Positions 25,947 through 33,581 of a DNA stretch of 64,000 bases are shown here, one piece after another (the stretch's first letter is position 1; each line of letters begins with the position of its first letter). The DNA lies in the NCBI RefSeq assembly GCF_036178145.1, contig NZ_CP108067.1, forward strand, positions 992,001 through 1,056,000, read 5' to 3'. A program made the position numbers and the translations under genes. The notes beneath the pieces were generated by a model, which made no database searches, was not told the DNA's origin, and saw nothing but the letters and a program-made list of their open reading frames with translations. This DNA comes from Streptomyces sp. NBC_00273. Its GTDB lineage: Bacteria; Actinomycetota; Actinomycetes; Streptomycetales; Streptomycetaceae.

Positions 25947-27566
25947 ATGTCCGACTTTCGCCGGTTCCGCCTCCGGTGGGCCCTGCTGGCCGTCGTGTTG
26001 CTGATGCTGGGCGCGGCGCCCGGTCCGGAAGGGCCCGTCGTGGAGACCGACCGGGGTCCGGTGCAGGGCCTGGGGCACGGCTCGTACGACACCTTCGAGG
26101 GGATCCCCTTCGCCGCTGCCCCGACCGGTCGGCTGCGCTGGCGGCTGCCGGAGCCGGCGCCGCGCTGGGAGGGCGTGCGCGATGCCCGGGCGCCCGGTCC
26201 CCGCTGCGTGCAGCTGCCCGCGATCGGGCCGGGCGGGCCGACCGGCTCGGAGGACTGCCTGTATCTCAACGTCACCGCTCCGGCGGGCGGGGCCGCGGCC
26301 GGGGGCCGGGGGCGGCCCGTCATGGTGTGGTTCCACGGCGGCGGCTTCTTCAGCGGCTCGAGCGACGCCTACCGGCCCGAGCGGCTGGCCGCTCGGGGCG
26401 GCGTCGTGGTCGTGACCGTGAACTACCGGCTGGGCGTCTTCGGCCTGTTCGGCCATCCGGAGCTCGGCGGGGCGCCCGGTTTCGCCCTCGCGGACCAGCG
26501 GGCGGCGCTGCGTTGGGTGCGGGCGAACGCGGCCCGCTTCGGCGCGGACCCGGGCAACGTCACCGTCTTCGGGGAATCGGCGGGAGCCCTCAGCGTCTGC
26601 GCGCACCTGACTTCCCCCGCCTCTGCGGGCCTGTTCCACCGGGCGATCGTGCAGAGCGGATCGTGCTCGACCACGGCACCGCCGCGGTCCCTCCTGCCCG
26701 GCCTCGGCACGTACGAGCCCTTCGTCCCGGAGCGGCGCACGGTTGCGGACGGCGTCCTGGTGGCGGCCCGGCTCGGCTGCGACCGTCCCGGCGGGGTGCT
26801 GGACTGTCTGCGCGGGCTGGACACCGACACCCTGGCGACCGCCGAACTGATGCAGCGCTTCTCGCTGGTCTCCTACGGCGGCGGCGTGCTGCCGTTGGAG
26901 CCACGGCGGGCGCTGGAGGCCGGCCGGTTCCACCGGGTGCCGGTCATCCAGGGCACCACCCAGGACGAGATGCGCCTCTTCCTCGCGCAGACCCTGGCGG
27001 CGTACCCGATCCCCGACGAGGCCGCCTACCGGGCCCGGCTGGAGCTGTCCTTCGACGCGCCGACCGCCCGCGCGGTGGAGGCCGACTATCCGGTGACCGC
27101 CTTCGCGACCCCGGCGTTGGCGTGGGCGACCGTACTGACCGACGTGTCGTTCGTCTGCCCGACGCTGCGGGACGGCGCGGCGCTGGGCCGGCACGTGCCG
27201 GTGTACGCGTACCGGTTCAGCGACCGCGGCGCGCCCGACTTCACGGGCCTGCCGCAGCCGCCGGACCTGCCGTACGGCGCGACCCACGGCTTCGAACTGC
27301 CCTACCTGTTCACGATCGCGCCGCTGACCGGACCGCAGCGACAGCTCGCCGACCGGATGACCGACTACTGGACCGCCTTCGCCCGCACGGGCGTTCCGGC
27401 GGCGCCGGGAGCGCCGGGAGCGCCGCGGTGGCCGCGCGACCGGACGTCGGCCTCGGCGTTGTCGTTGGCGCCGGGGGCGGGCGGGATCCGTACGGTGGAC
27501 GCGCGGACGGAGCACCACTGCGCGCTCTGGGACGCGCGGTGGCCCGGGGTCACCAGGACTCGGTGA
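25947..27566 (+). CDS. Secreted type-B carboxylesterase
   Basis: A 539-residue alpha/beta hydrolase with a signal-like N-terminal helix (residues 9-24), the oxyanion-hole HGGGFFSGSS, the nucleophile elbow FGESAGA, and EDCLYLNV and ADQRAALRWVRANAARFGADP typical of carboxylesterases and lipases of the type-B family. It hydrolyses carboxylic esters, probably outside the cell. ATG 25947 follows a gaagggaaaggg purine tract; an upstream ATG at 25839 lacks a signal peptide. Its last 17 bases overlap the 3' end of the minus-strand gene. Confidence 0.9.
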   Translation: MSDFRRFRLRWALLAVVLLMLGAAPGPEGPVVETDRGPVQGLGHGSYDTFEGIPFAAAPTGRLRWRLPEPAPRWEGVRDARAPGPRCVQLPAIGPGGPTGSEDCLYLNVTAPAGGAAAGGRGRPVMVWFHGGGFFSGSSDAYRPERLAARGGVVVVTVNYRLGVFGLFGHPELGGAPGFALADQRAALRWVRANAARFGADPGNVTVFGESAGALSVCAHLTSPASAGLFHRAIVQSGSCSTTAPPRSLLPGLGTYEPFVPERRTVADGVLVAARLGCDRPGGVLDCLRGLDTDTLATAELMQRFSLVSYGGGVLPLEPRRALEAGRFHRVPVIQGTTQDEMRLFLAQTLAAYPIPDEAAYRARLELSFDAPTARAVEADYPVTAFATPALAWATVLTDVSFVCPTLRDGAALGRHVPVYAYRFSDRGAPDFTGLPQPPDLPYGATHGFELPYLFTIAPLTGPQRQLADRMTDYWTAFARTGVPAAPGAPGAPRWPRDRTSASALSLAPGAGGIRTVDARTEHHCALWDARWPGVTRTR

Positions 27567-28152
27567 CGTTCAGCCGCCCGCCCGTCGCGGTCTGGAGCGT
27601 CACCGTGCCCGTGTCCCCGTAGACCTCGTGCCGCCAGGCGGCGAACACCTTGGCGATCGCGCGTGCGGCATCGCCCCGGCTCTTGCCCACTTCCTCGGTG
27701 GTGAAGGTGATCCTCGCCTCGCCGACCGTGCGCACCTTGCGGACGCGGACCTCCTTGATCACCTCGGAGTCCGCGTGCCCGTCGTCGGCCTCGTGCTTCA
27801 GGTAGTAGGCGGTGAAGTCGCGGGTCATGTCGAACCAATCCGCCGGGCCACAGGGGCCACCGCCGTTGGCCACCTGGCCATCGGTCGGCGGGCCCACGTA
27901 GGCACCCGTCTCCTGATCGGTCGGCGGACCGGCGTACCCGCCCGTCTCCTGATCCGTCGGCGGACCCGCGTACCCGCCCGTCTCCTGATCGGTCGGCACG
28001 TCGAGATCGCACTCCGCCTGAGCGAGCACGGGTACGCCGTCCGCGGGCGGCGCGGCCTGTCCCGCCCGTGTGGTCCCGCAGGCCGCCAGGGCGGCGCACA
28101 TGAGCCCCGCCACCACCAGCCGCCCGGTCACGGACACCGCTGTCTTGGTCAT
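27550..28152 (-). CDS. Lipoprotein with PTDQETGGYAGP tandem repeats
   Basis: A 200-residue protein with a signal peptide and lipobox ALAAC (Cys about 25). A 12-residue Gly/Tyr/Pro repeat is present three times plus a partial copy (about 52-90), then a globular domain with DWFDMTRDFTAYYLKHE, VIKEVRVRKVRTVGEARITF and GDTGTVTLQTATGGRL. It should be anchored to the outer membrane face with the repeat as a stalk. ATG 28152 has a correctly spaced gggggg tract; ATG 28158 sits too close to it. No known family recognised. Confidence 0.75.
   Translation of the reverse strand: MTKTAVSVTGRLVVAGLMCAALAACGTTRAGQAAPPADGVPVLAQAECDLDVPTDQETGGYAGPPTDQETGGYAGPPTDQETGAYVGPPTDGQVANGGGPCGPADWFDMTRDFTAYYLKHEADDGHADSEVIKEVRVRKVRTVGEARITFTTEEVGKSRGDAARAIAKVFAAWRHEVYGDTGTVTLQTATGGRLNVTESW
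27886..27996 (-). repeat. 36-bp tandem repeat in the lipoprotein gene
   Basis: About 3.2 copies of a 36-bp unit encode the 12-residue repeat. Neighbouring copies differ at only a few bases, which implies recent expansion in frame. Confidence 0.85.
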
Positions 28153-28387
28153 GTCCATCCCCCCTTTGGTCAGCAAGAGGCGATCGTGGCGGCCCGGGTT
28201 CCACCTCGTGGTCGCGATCCGCCTCACATGGGCCCGCCCCATGCCGTCTCGGGACGTCCCACGAGGCTCTGGGACGGGAAAAGGGTCCGTGGGCTGACTA
28301 GGTTCGCTCCTGACGCCGTCCGGCCCCGCCAGCGGGGACCGTTCCGACGGGACGTCCTCCGCCTCGATACACCCTGGGGAATCACTC

Positions 28388-28900
28388 ATGCGCATGCGCA
28401 CTGCCGCCCTGGCCACGATGGCCGCCGCCACCCTCGGCACGGTCCTGGTCGCGGCCCCGGCCCAGGCCGTCACCCAGAACGACATCACGATCAACATCTC
28501 GGACGGTCTCTGCCTCGACATCCCGCAGAGCAATCCGTACAACGGTCAGGTCGTCCAGCAGTGGTGGTGCAACGGCACCAACGCCCAGAAGTGGAACCGC
28601 GTCGACGCCGGCGCCCACTACTTCAAGATCCAGAGCGCCGCGTGGCCGCAGTTCTGTCTGAACAACTGGACCAGCGGCGGTGCGGTCGGCGCCGAGATCA
28701 AGCTCTACAAGTGCGACAGCAACGACAGCGCCTTCAACATCGTCGGCGTCGACTTCGGCAACTACTACCAGTTCCAGCCGAGGGCTGCGTCGAAGAACTG
28801 CTCGACCATGACGGGTCAGAACGCGGGCGATCCCATGCGTCTCGCCCCGTGCTCCGACAACGGCTCCAACTCGCGCTTCCGTCTGTTTCCCGCCCGGTAA
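28388..28900 (+). CDS. Secreted ricin-type beta-trefoil lectin-like protein
   Basis: A 170-residue protein with a signal peptide (1-27, ending AQA). The remaining ~143 residues form one RICIN trefoil: GLCLDIPQSN, the QQW-like signature VQQWWCNGTNAQKWN, then CLNNW, and a third repeat ending CSDNGSNSRFRLFP. Such stand-alone domains bind sugars such as galactose or xylan; no catalytic domain is attached. Cysteines occur in trefoil positions. Confidence 0.85.
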   Translation: MRMRTAALATMAAATLGTVLVAAPAQAVTQNDITINISDGLCLDIPQSNPYNGQVVQQWWCNGTNAQKWNRVDAGAHYFKIQSAAWPQFCLNNWTSGGAVGAEIKLYKCDSNDSAFNIVGVDFGNYYQFQPRAASKNCSTMTGQNAGDPMRLAPCSDNGSNSRFRLFPAR

Positions 28901-28948
28901 CGGCTGAGGTGCGCCGGGCGGGCCTAGTCACCGGTCCCCGGGCCCGGT

Positions 28949-28977
28949 CCCCGGCCGTACGGTCCGGCCGGCCGGGG
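28949..28977. terminator. Probable terminator between convergent genes
   Basis: An 8-bp inverted repeat (ccccggcc / ggccgggg) has a 13-base GC-rich loop that can itself pair. It lies between the lectin stop and the MOSC gene stop. Confidence 0.5.
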
Positions 28978-28995
28978 CCGCCCGCTCCGGCGCTC

Positions 28996-29724
28996 TCAGC
29001 CCAGCACGACGCGGTCCCCGACCCGGGCCGTTCCCGGGGTGACGATCCTGGCGAGCGCGTCGAGCCGGTTGCCGTGCGCCCTGGCGATCGCCCTCAGGAC
29101 CAGCGGCGAGTGCGGCAGGTCCTGCTGGGCCTGGTTCGTCATCACGCACCGCTCGCTGGAGCGCAGGAACGCGATGCGGAGGGCGTCCCCCACGACGGCC
29201 TCGCACCCGATCCACTCGTCCTCGACGAAGGGCGGGGTGCCCGGCGGGGTACGCACGAGGACGTTCGGGCGGAACCGGCGCTCGTCCACCGGTACGCCCG
29301 GCACCTCGCGGCGGATCCAGTCGAGGGTGGCCGTCGTGAGGACGCTGAGCGGCAGTTGGTCGAAGTGCGAGACCTCCCCCTCGCGGGCGAGCTCCACGTC
29401 GTCACGGCCGAGGTGGCTGCGCAGGTACGCCGTGGGGTCGGCCACCACGTTCCCGTGCGGGTCGAGCAGTTCCGGCGGACCCGGCTCCGGGGCGCTGCGG
29501 GGGTAGCGGGAGCGCAGGTGGAGCAGGCCGTCCATCCGCCTGAAGCGCCGGGTGTTCTTGCCCGAGCCGAACTTGCCCTCCGCGTCGCGCACGGCGAACA
29601 GCCGGTCGCCCACCAGGCCCCGCTCGTCGACGTCCGCGCGGTGCAGCCGTTCGCCGCCGGTCGACTTGATCGGGTACCGCCACAGCCGCTCGATCACGCC
29701 CACCACATCAAGATCGTTCCCCAT
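28996..29724 (-). CDS. MOSC-domain protein (molybdenum-cofactor-related oxidoreductase type)
   Basis: A 242-residue protein with the MOSC N-terminal beta-barrel start IERLWRYPIKSTGGERL, GLVGDRLFAV, and the C-terminal FRPNVLVRTP and SSERCVMTNQAQ; this conserved cysteine is the molybdenum ligand in mARC/YcbX-type proteins. It may reduce N-hydroxylated compounds. ATG 29724 is the longest reasonable start but has no clear ribosome binding site; GTG codons a few residues downstream are alternatives. Confidence 0.87.
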   Translation of the reverse strand: MGNDLDVVGVIERLWRYPIKSTGGERLHRADVDERGLVGDRLFAVRDAEGKFGSGKNTRRFRRMDGLLHLRSRYPRSAPEPGPPELLDPHGNVVADPTAYLRSHLGRDDVELAREGEVSHFDQLPLSVLTTATLDWIRREVPGVPVDERRFRPNVLVRTPPGTPPFVEDEWIGCEAVVGDALRIAFLRSSERCVMTNQAQQDLPHSPLVLRAIARAHGNRLDALARIVTPGTARVGDRVVLG

Positions 29725-29748
29725 GCCCGGGAGGACTACGGTGGCCGC

Positions 29749-30228
29749 ATGACCGGTTCCCCGCCCCTCCCCCTGCTCTACCTCGATGTCGACGGCCCCC
29801 TGATCCCCTTCGGGGCCGGCCCGTACCCGCCCGGCGACGACGCCCATCCCCTGCTCGCCCGGATCGATGCGACGCTCGGGCCCCGGCTTGCGGCGCTGCC
29901 CTGCGAGCTGGTGTGGGCCACGACCTGGATGGCGGAGGCCAACGAGTGCGTCGCGCCCCGGCTCGGTCTGCCGGAGCTGCCCGTAGTGGTCTGGCCGGAG
30001 CCGTCCGAGGAGGACGGGCGGGGCGGGATCCACTGGAAGACCCCCGCGCTCCTCGAGCACGCCGCCGGGCGGCCCTTCATCTGGGTCGACGACGAGATCA
30101 CCGGCGCGGACCGGGCCTGGATGGCCGACCGACACCCGGGCCGGGCACTCCTGCACCGGGTCGATCCGGGGTGGGGCCTGACGGCAGCCGACCTCGACGT
30201 GCTGCGGGCCTGGTTGCGCTCCGAGTAG
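29749..30228 (+). CDS. HAD-like hydrolase
   Basis: A 159-residue protein with the HAD motif I-like LLYLDVDGPLIPF (about 8-20; DVDG carries the nucleophile and acid Asp), ELVWATTWMAEAN as the motif II region, the WKTP lysine, and IWVDDEITGADRAW as the acidic motif IV. It should be a small phosphatase of the HAD superfamily, substrate unknown. It is divergent from the MOSC gene with 24 bases between starts, so the two are likely co-regulated or one is leaderless. Confidence 0.82.
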   Translation: MTGSPPLPLLYLDVDGPLIPFGAGPYPPGDDAHPLLARIDATLGPRLAALPCELVWATTWMAEANECVAPRLGLPELPVVVWPEPSEEDGRGGIHWKTPALLEHAAGRPFIWVDDEITGADRAWMADRHPGRALLHRVDPGWGLTAADLDVLRAWLRSE

Positions 30229-30262
30229 CCGCCGACCAGCACCGCGCAGGTCCTGGAGGAGA

Positions 30263-31129
30263 TCACTGGCCGAGGAGCGTCTTCAGCGTCTGCGCCGTCG
30301 CCCGGGGGAACGCGGTGTTCCCGTTGTGGCCGCCGGGGAACTCGACCGGTTCCGCGCCCAGTCGCGCCGCCAGCGCCAGCGCGCAGCGGTAGGTGTGGAC
30401 CGTCGGCCGGGTCGTCCGCCCCGTCGCCGCGACGATCCTCGTACCGGCACGCGCCGCGGCCCGTACCGGCTCCGCCGGGTCCAGGGCGTCCGTGGTGACG
30501 GCCGTGAACTCCGTTCCGATGAAGAAGCCGAAGTTGGCCCGTCGGCCCGGGGTCAGCGGCTGGGGGGTGAGGCCGCCCTCGGTCTCGTCGTGGGCGGGCT
30601 CGATGCCCAGGTGGCGGGCGATCGCCGGGAACGCCGCCGGCAGGCCCCCGGCCGCGTAGACGTCCTGGATGGCCGCCAGCTCGGCGAGGTGCTCCGCGCG
30701 GTCCGCCGGGGCCAGCAGGTTCGGCATCACGGGCTCGTGTGCGATCAGGGTGCCCAGCAGGCCCGGGTGGCGGACCACGGCCTGGAGGCCGATCGCGGCG
30801 CCCATGCTGAACCCGGCCATCAGTGCCGGCCCGTCGGTGACCTCGGCGAGCAGTCGGGCGACGTCGTCCGCGTGTTCGGCCATGGTGACGGGCCCGGCGG
30901 GGTCGTGGAGGGTGCTGCGCGACAGGCCGCGGCGGTCGTAGGTGACGACCGTGAAGGTGTCGGTCAGGTGGGGGACGAGGTCGACCGTGCGGTCCGCGTC
31001 GCCCTCGCCGCTCTGAGAGAGGAGGAGGACGGGGCCGCGGCCCTCCACCTGGAAGTGCAGGGTGGCGCCCGGGACGGCGAGGGTGCGGGTGACAGCAGTG
31101 GTGGCGGTGGTGGCGGTGGTCGTGAGCAT
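30263..31129 (-). CDS. Alpha/beta hydrolase
   Basis: A 288-residue protein with nucleophile elbow GFSMGAA (about 107-113), YDRRGLSRS before it, and the catalytic His region FPGGHNGN near the end. There is no signal peptide. ATG 31129 has a ggggac site 6 bases upstream; an in-frame start at 31156 is less well placed. It is divergent from a MarR regulator over a 40-bp inverted repeat, so it is probably that regulator's target and may act on the inducer. Confidence 0.87.
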   Translation of the reverse strand: MLTTTATTATTAVTRTLAVPGATLHFQVEGRGPVLLLSQSGEGDADRTVDLVPHLTDTFTVVTYDRRGLSRSTLHDPAGPVTMAEHADDVARLLAEVTDGPALMAGFSMGAAIGLQAVVRHPGLLGTLIAHEPVMPNLLAPADRAEHLAELAAIQDVYAAGGLPAAFPAIARHLGIEPAHDETEGGLTPQPLTPGRRANFGFFIGTEFTAVTTDALDPAEPVRAAARAGTRIVAATGRTTRPTVHTYRCALALAARLGAEPVEFPGGHNGNTAFPRATAQTLKTLLGQ

Positions 31130-31189
31130 GGCGAGTCCCCCTGGCTGAGGTGTCATCGGTCCTTCCGGCTGACGACACGACAGTAATCC

Positions 31190-31229
31190 ATCTGAATGGA
31201 TGCATCAAGACGGATGCATCTATTCAGAT
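31190..31229. promoter_or_regulatory. 40-bp inverted repeat, probable MarR operator
   Basis: The left arm atctgaatggatgcatc (31190-31206) and right arm (31213-31229) are inverse copies with one mismatch and a 6-base spacer. The arms are far more AT-rich than the surroundings, contain the direct repeat ggatgcatc twice, and end 14 bases before the regulator's ATG. Confidence 0.85.
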
Positions 31230-31243
31230 GTACTCTGCTGCTC

Positions 31244-31699
31244 ATGAACGGAGTCGAAGCGTTCCTCCTGGGACGCACCCTCATGAAGATCGGCGAACAG
31301 GCGATGCCCCAGCCGAAGTCGGGACCGCCGGGATCGGTCCGCTCGGTGGTCGTCGTCCTCGGCGACGTCGTCTCCCACCCGGGGACCACGGTCGGCGAGA
31401 TCGCCGCGCGGACGGGCCTGCCGCAAAGTCAGGTCTCCACGGCCGTCGCCCGGTTGGAGCAGGCGGGCTCGGTCGACACGGAGCCCGACCCCGCCGACCG
31501 GCGCCGCCGCCTCATCCGGCCCGCCGCCGAACCCTCCGCCCGGGTCGCCGAGGTCCGGTCCACCACCATCGACGACGCCCTTGCCGCGGCGCTGACCGGT
31601 CCCGACGGAACCGCCCCGGAGCCGGACACCGTCCGCGAGGTCACGGCGGCCCTGGACCTCCTGGCCCGCAGGCTGACCCCGGCCGTCAGCGCCCGCTGA
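31244..31699 (+). CDS. MarR-family transcriptional regulator
   Basis: A 151-residue winged-helix protein: SVRSVVVVLGDVVSHPGTTVGEIA, recognition helix LPQSQVSTAVARLEQAG and wing DPADRRRRLIRPAA. It is likely a repressor of itself and of the divergent hydrolase through the palindrome at 31190-31229. ATG 31244 is preferred to 31196, which lies inside the palindrome. Its 3' end overlaps the SWIM gene tail to tail by 14 bases. Confidence 0.87.
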   Translation: MNGVEAFLLGRTLMKIGEQAMPQPKSGPPGSVRSVVVVLGDVVSHPGTTVGEIAARTGLPQSQVSTAVARLEQAGSVDTEPDPADRRRRLIRPAAEPSARVAEVRSTTIDDALAAALTGPDGTAPEPDTVREVTAALDLLARRLTPAVSAR

Positions 31700-33581
31700 C
31701 CGCGCCGGCGTTCGGCGTCGCCGCCCAGGACGCGGCGATCAAGCAGCGTTCCGCCGCCGCCAGATGGGTGGCAGCGGCCAGCCAGGCCCAGGCGTAGCCG
31801 TCGGGCGAGGGGTCGGCCAGCCGGCCGAAGACGTTGCGCGAACGGCGGTCGGCCTCGGCGGCCAGCGCGGCGGCCAGGTCCGCCGCCCCGGTGAGCCCGG
31901 CCCGGCGCAGCGGACCGTACGAGGCGGCGGCCAAGGACTCCGTGCCGCGGGCCGCCTCGGCGACCGCGCGGCGGCCACCGGCGACCCCGGTCTCCAGGAG
32001 ACGGCGCACCCGCCACAGCGGGGAGTCGGCCAGCGGGTCCGGGCCTTCGGCCGCCGGGAGCGGTACCGGGGCGGCGTCCCCCTGCGGGAAGTGCGCGCCC
32101 TGAAGGCGGTCGTAACCGAGGTCGGCCCGGCCCAGCCATTCCTCGGGCAGCCGCAGCGTGTGCTCCGCGCCCGGCACCGGGCCCACGGCCAGGGGCCGCA
32201 GCGTGGCGGTGCGGTCCAGGTCGGGGCGGCCCAGCACGCGCAGCACCAGCCCGGGGTACGAGGCGATGCGACGCAGGTTCTCCGTGTGCGCGAGCTCCGG
32301 GTGCGGATGCGCGGGCAACAGCCGCAGCAGGGGCGCGTCCGGGCGCGTCTCGCGCACGAGGAGGTGTTCGCCGGCCGCCCCGACGACGGTGACGTCGCAG
32401 CCGAGCAGCGCGGACTCGGCCGGCTCCGGGGCGGCGAGCAGCTCGGCGACGGCCTCGGCTGCCGGCCGGGCGAAGAGCGGCGCCGCGGGCCCTTCGGTCC
32501 AGGCGATCCCGGGCAGCGGGGTCGCCCTGACCCCGCGTCCGGCGCCGAGCCGGCCTTCCGGGGAGACGGTCGCGCCGACGATGCGCAGGCCACCGCGGGC
32601 GAGGCCGGCATGGTCGAGGGTGGCGCCGCCCAGGGCCACGGAGGCCGAGCCGGCGCCGCGGGCGCGGGCCAGGCCGCCGGGTCGGACGTCGGAGACCGAG
32701 TAGGGGGTGCCGTCCGGGGACAGCAGGTGGGTGACCACTCCGCCGTAGCCGGTGGCGGAGAGCACGGGTTCCCGGCACAGGCCGTGCACCTGGAGACTGC
32801 CGCCGGGCGCGTAGGCGCGCCGGCTGGTGCCGGTCAGCGCGGGGTCGGCCGAGCCGGAGGCCAGCATCCCGGCCGTGTGGAGGAGCTCGCGGAAGGCCCC
32901 GGTGAGGTCGCCGAGCCGCTGGCCGGCCCGGCGTTCGCGGGCGGCACGCAGGCCGCGTACGACCCGTAGGGCGGCCGCCTCGGCACGTGGCAGCCCGGCG
33001 AGGCGGGCGGTGTGGGCGGCGCGCAGCAGCTCGGCCTGGACCACCGCTCCCCCGGCGGTGACCCCGGCGGCGAGGGCTTCGGCGGCCACGTGCCAGAGGG
33101 CGCCGGCGGCGCGCAGTTGGGCCGCCGTGAGGGTTGCAGCGGGCCCGGTGGTTCCCGCGGGCTCGAGGGACGCGACGGGTTCCGCGGCTCCGGTGGGCTC
33201 GGCGGCCCCGGTGGGCTCGGCGGCCCCGGTGGGCTCGGCGGGCGCGGCGATCACGGCGTGCTCGGCCGTCGCGACCGGCTCCGGCGGGGTGTCCGCGAGC
33301 GGGGCCGCGCCCAGGGCGGCGGCCCGGTGCAGGCAGCGGGGTGCCAGCAGGCAGCTGCACGTGGCCTGGTCCGCCGTGGTGATCGTGCCCGCCGGACCGG
33401 GGCTCAGGGTGACGAGGGCGTCCTCGCCGAAACGGAGGGCGACGGTGCCGTCGGCCGCGAGGACGGCGCCCGCCGCGCAGCCCTCGGTGGCGGCGTCCAG
33501 CTTCTTGCGCAGGCGGGGCGTGAGGTTCTCGACGGCTTCGGCGAGCACCTCGGGGGCGACGGGCGGCAGTTCGGTGCTCAA
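31686..33581 (-). CDS. SWIM zinc-finger protein of the MoxR/VWA locus (YehQ-like)
   Basis: A 631-residue protein. The N-terminal SWIM-type finger reads TCSCLLAPRCLHRAA (C-x-C-x(n)-C-x-H, about 72-86). A repetitive Ala/Glu/Pro/Thr linker follows, then a long helical and beta region without recognised catalytic motifs. SWIM domains bind DNA or proteins. It is the last gene of the MoxR, DUF5682-VWA, SWIM set; the TTG start at 33581 overlaps the preceding TGA as TTGA. No ATG or GTG lies in a better position. Confidence 0.85.
   Translation of the reverse strand: MSTELPPVAPEVLAEAVENLTPRLRKKLDAATEGCAAGAVLAADGTVALRFGEDALVTLSPGPAGTITTADQATCSCLLAPRCLHRAAALGAAPLADTPPEPVATAEHAVIAAPAEPTGAAEPTGAAEPTGAAEPVASLEPAGTTGPAATLTAAQLRAAGALWHVAAEALAAGVTAGGAVVQAELLRAAHTARLAGLPRAEAAALRVVRGLRAARERRAGQRLGDLTGAFRELLHTAGMLASGSADPALTGTSRRAYAPGGSLQVHGLCREPVLSATGYGGVVTHLLSPDGTPYSVSDVRPGGLARARGAGSASVALGGATLDHAGLARGGLRIVGATVSPEGRLGAGRGVRATPLPGIAWTEGPAAPLFARPAAEAVAELLAAPEPAESALLGCDVTVVGAAGEHLLVRETRPDAPLLRLLPAHPHPELAHTENLRRIASYPGLVLRVLGRPDLDRTATLRPLAVGPVPGAEHTLRLPEEWLGRADLGYDRLQGAHFPQGDAAPVPLPAAEGPDPLADSPLWRVRRLLETGVAGGRRAVAEAARGTESLAAASYGPLRRAGLTGAADLAAALAAEADRRSRNVFGRLADPSPDGYAWAWLAAATHLAAAERCLIAASWAATPNAGAVSGR
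33185..33240 (-). repeat. 18-bp tandem repeat in the SWIM gene
   Basis: Three copies of an 18-bp unit encode E-P-T-G-A-A in the linker after the zinc finger. The copies are nearly identical. Confidence 0.85.
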
